From NORP181 sp047623555 (lineage in GTDB: Bacteria; Pseudomonadota; Alphaproteobacteria; Rhodobacterales; Rhodobacteraceae): a stretch of DNA of 64,000 nt. Positions within the stretch are counted from its first letter, which is position 1. Every line of letters starts with the position of its first letter. The translations under genes and the position numbers were made by a program. Shown here piece by piece: positions 63,013 to 64,000 of the stretch. The stretch is from assembly GCA_047623555.1 (NCBI GenBank), contig JBLHMP010000005.1, positions 7,635-71,634 of the forward strand, written 5' to 3'. The notes below the pieces were generated by a model. The model was given only the letters and a program-made list of their open reading frames with translations. It was not told where the DNA came from and did no database searches.

Positions 63013-63717
63013 TCAGCCCGGTTTGCGGAATGTCATATAATACGGAACCCGCCCTTCGCGCAGCGCCTTTTGTTCATAGCGGGTCGAAATCCAATCTGCC
63101 CAAGGCGCACGCCAATCGCTCGGGCCCTCGGCAAGCCATTCAAACCCGGCTTTGGGTACTTCCACCATGGTTTGGCGCACATAGTCGGGAATATCGGTAG
63201 CAACACGAAAAATAGCGCCGGGTTTTAGGACGCGGATCAACGGCAACAGATGCTCAGACGTGACAAAGCGGCGGCGATGGTGGCGTTTTTTCGGCCAAGG
63301 GTCAGGGTAAAGCAGAAACGCCCAGGAGATGGATGCATCGGGCAGCACATCAAACAGATCACGCGCATCACCGGGGTGAACGGCGAGATTGTTAACATTG
63401 GCCTTGCGGATTTTGCCCAACAACATGGCGACGCCGTTGATATAGGGCTCGGCGCCAATAATGCCAACATCCGGGTTGTTTTGCGCCTGATGCACCATAT
63501 GCTCGCCACCGCCAAAGCCGATTTCGAGCCAGACGGGCCTGCCGTCAAACAGTGTTTCGAGGTCAAGATTGCTGCGATCGGGGTTTTCATCCCAGCCGAC
63601 AGCGCCGGGGGACAAGGCCGAAAGGTCCTCGTTTAGATATTTCTTCTGGTTGGATTTAAGGGTTTTCCCACTAAATCGGCCATAGAAATTGCGGTGTGGT
63701 CGGATTGATTGTGTCAT
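63013..63717 (-). CDS. trmB: tRNA (guanine-N7-)-methyltransferase
   Basis: The 234-residue protein has the SAM motif EIGFGGGEHMVHQ, GAEPYINGV and the tRNA-binding DPWPKKRHHRRRF. It methylates G46 of tRNA. It is upstream of aroA on the same strand with a 64-bp gap. Confidence 0.95.
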   Translation of the reverse strand: MTQSIRPHRNFYGRFSGKTLKSNQKKYLNEDLSALSPGAVGWDENPDRSNLDLETLFDGRPVWLEIGFGGGEHMVHQAQNNPDVGIIGAEPYINGVAMLLGKIRKANVNNLAVHPGDARDLFDVLPDASISWAFLLYPDPWPKKRHHRRRFVTSEHLLPLIRVLKPGAIFRVATDIPDYVRQTMVEVPKAGFEWLAEGPSDWRAPWADWISTRYEQKALREGRVPYYMTFRKPG

Positions 63718-63763
63718 GCGGGCGGTTTAGCGCCAGTTGCGTCCGGGGGCAACGGGGCAGAAT

Positions 63764-63787
63764 GCGTGGGTTTTCACCCACCCTACG
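63764..63787. repeat. Single REP-like repeat beside the IS110 element
   Basis: This 24-bp copy is identical to the arm at 10363-10386. It lies 62 bp from the stop of the transposase gene at the right edge, between it and trmB. Confidence 0.85.
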
Positions 63788-63849
63788 CCCAACCCTGCCG
63801 ACGTTGTCAGATTGCCTATGTCACGCTAGCTTTGTAGTATCCGTCTTAA

Positions 63850-64000
63850 TCAAGCCCTGTTTTTCTCCCATTTCCGATCCTCTCGGATCAGCGTGTTGAC
63901 GAGGATGATCAGTCTTCGCATCAAGGCGACGAGAGCAACTTTCGCGGGTTTTCCTGCTTTGATGAGGGCGGTGTATTTGGCTTTGAGATCAGGATTGTGT
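63850..64000 (-). mobile_element. IS110-family transposase, C-terminal end (cut by window edge)
   Basis: The minus strand reads NPDLKAKYTALIKAGKPAKV and then ALVALMRRLIILVNTLIRED, ending in a TGA at 63850-63852. This is the C-terminal end of the IS110/IS116/IS902 transposases (N-P-x-L-x-x-x-Y-x-x-L-x-x-x-G-K-x-x-K-V-A-x-x-A-x-x-R-K/R-L-I). IS110 enzymes use a bridge RNA encoded at an element end to choose target and donor. The rest lies outside the window. Confidence 0.85.

Overview
The window looks like a chromosomal segment of a marine alphaproteobacterium of the Rhodobacteraceae/Roseobacter group. The inference rests on gene content and order: ethylmalonyl-CoA pathway genes interleaved with TCA-cycle operons, a HvrA-type H-NS protein, NnrU, a TIGR02302 protein, ETF-ubiquinone oxidoreductase, phaAB, and the aroA-cmk-rpsA-ihfB-lapA-trpF-trpB order. 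It is almost entirely ordinary housekeeping DNA. I see no tRNA, rRNA, CRISPR array or prophage.

Layout. 1-4277: acetate assimilation genes (5' part of ccr, a PlsB-like acyltransferase, ecm). 4387-5422: an H-NS-like protein and deoD. 5450-13043, minus strand: mcl2-nnrU-DUF1737-mch, then sdhCDAB and a DUF1989 gene. 13229-14342: a small secreted protein and a TauE/SafE transporter. 14502-25537, plus strand: mdh, a decayed pseudogene, sucC, sucD, sucA, sucB, a MAPEG gene and lpd. 25597-27910: plsC-ftsX-ftsE. 28101-36541: a zinc-ribbon protein, TIGR02302, lysA, a small LptM-like lipoprotein, argH, a TlpA-like thioredoxin and a sterol-desaturase-family gene. 36612-41344: tag, an EAL protein, phaAB, an EamA transporter and a DUF465 protein. 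41475-48942: TrmN6-like methyltransferase, DUF2007, polyprenyl synthase, ispE, a TPR protein, CHMI, an excalibur protein and ETF-QO. 49275-52448: nrtS with an adenylate cyclase, soxR with a VOC gene, and greA. 52462-63717: an unknown membrane protein, trpB, trpF, lapA, ihfB, rpsA, an inserted tetR/desaturase remnant/aldo-keto reductase block, cmk, a membrane protein, aroA and trmB. The right edge cuts an IS110-family transposase.

How it works together. ccr, ecm, mch and mcl2 convert acetyl-CoA units through ethylmalonyl-, methylsuccinyl- and mesaconyl-CoA intermediates to malate and succinyl-CoA. sucABCD-lpd, sdhCDAB and mdh take these through the TCA cycle. phaAB holds the shared acetoacetyl-CoA/3-hydroxybutyryl-CoA branch point.

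Most notable signals: (i) a near-identical double palindrome (two TGTGATCACA-type sites about two helical turns apart) upstream of both sdhC and sucC, which looks like an uncharacterised TCA-cycle operator; (ii) a palindromic repeat family, one inverted pair of which sits between sucC and sucD and another copy beside the IS110 element; (iii) two clearly decayed genes, one between mdh and sucC and one between cmk and rpsA; (iv) an nrtS/adenylate-cyclase pair; (v) a candidate LptM lipoprotein between argH and lysA.
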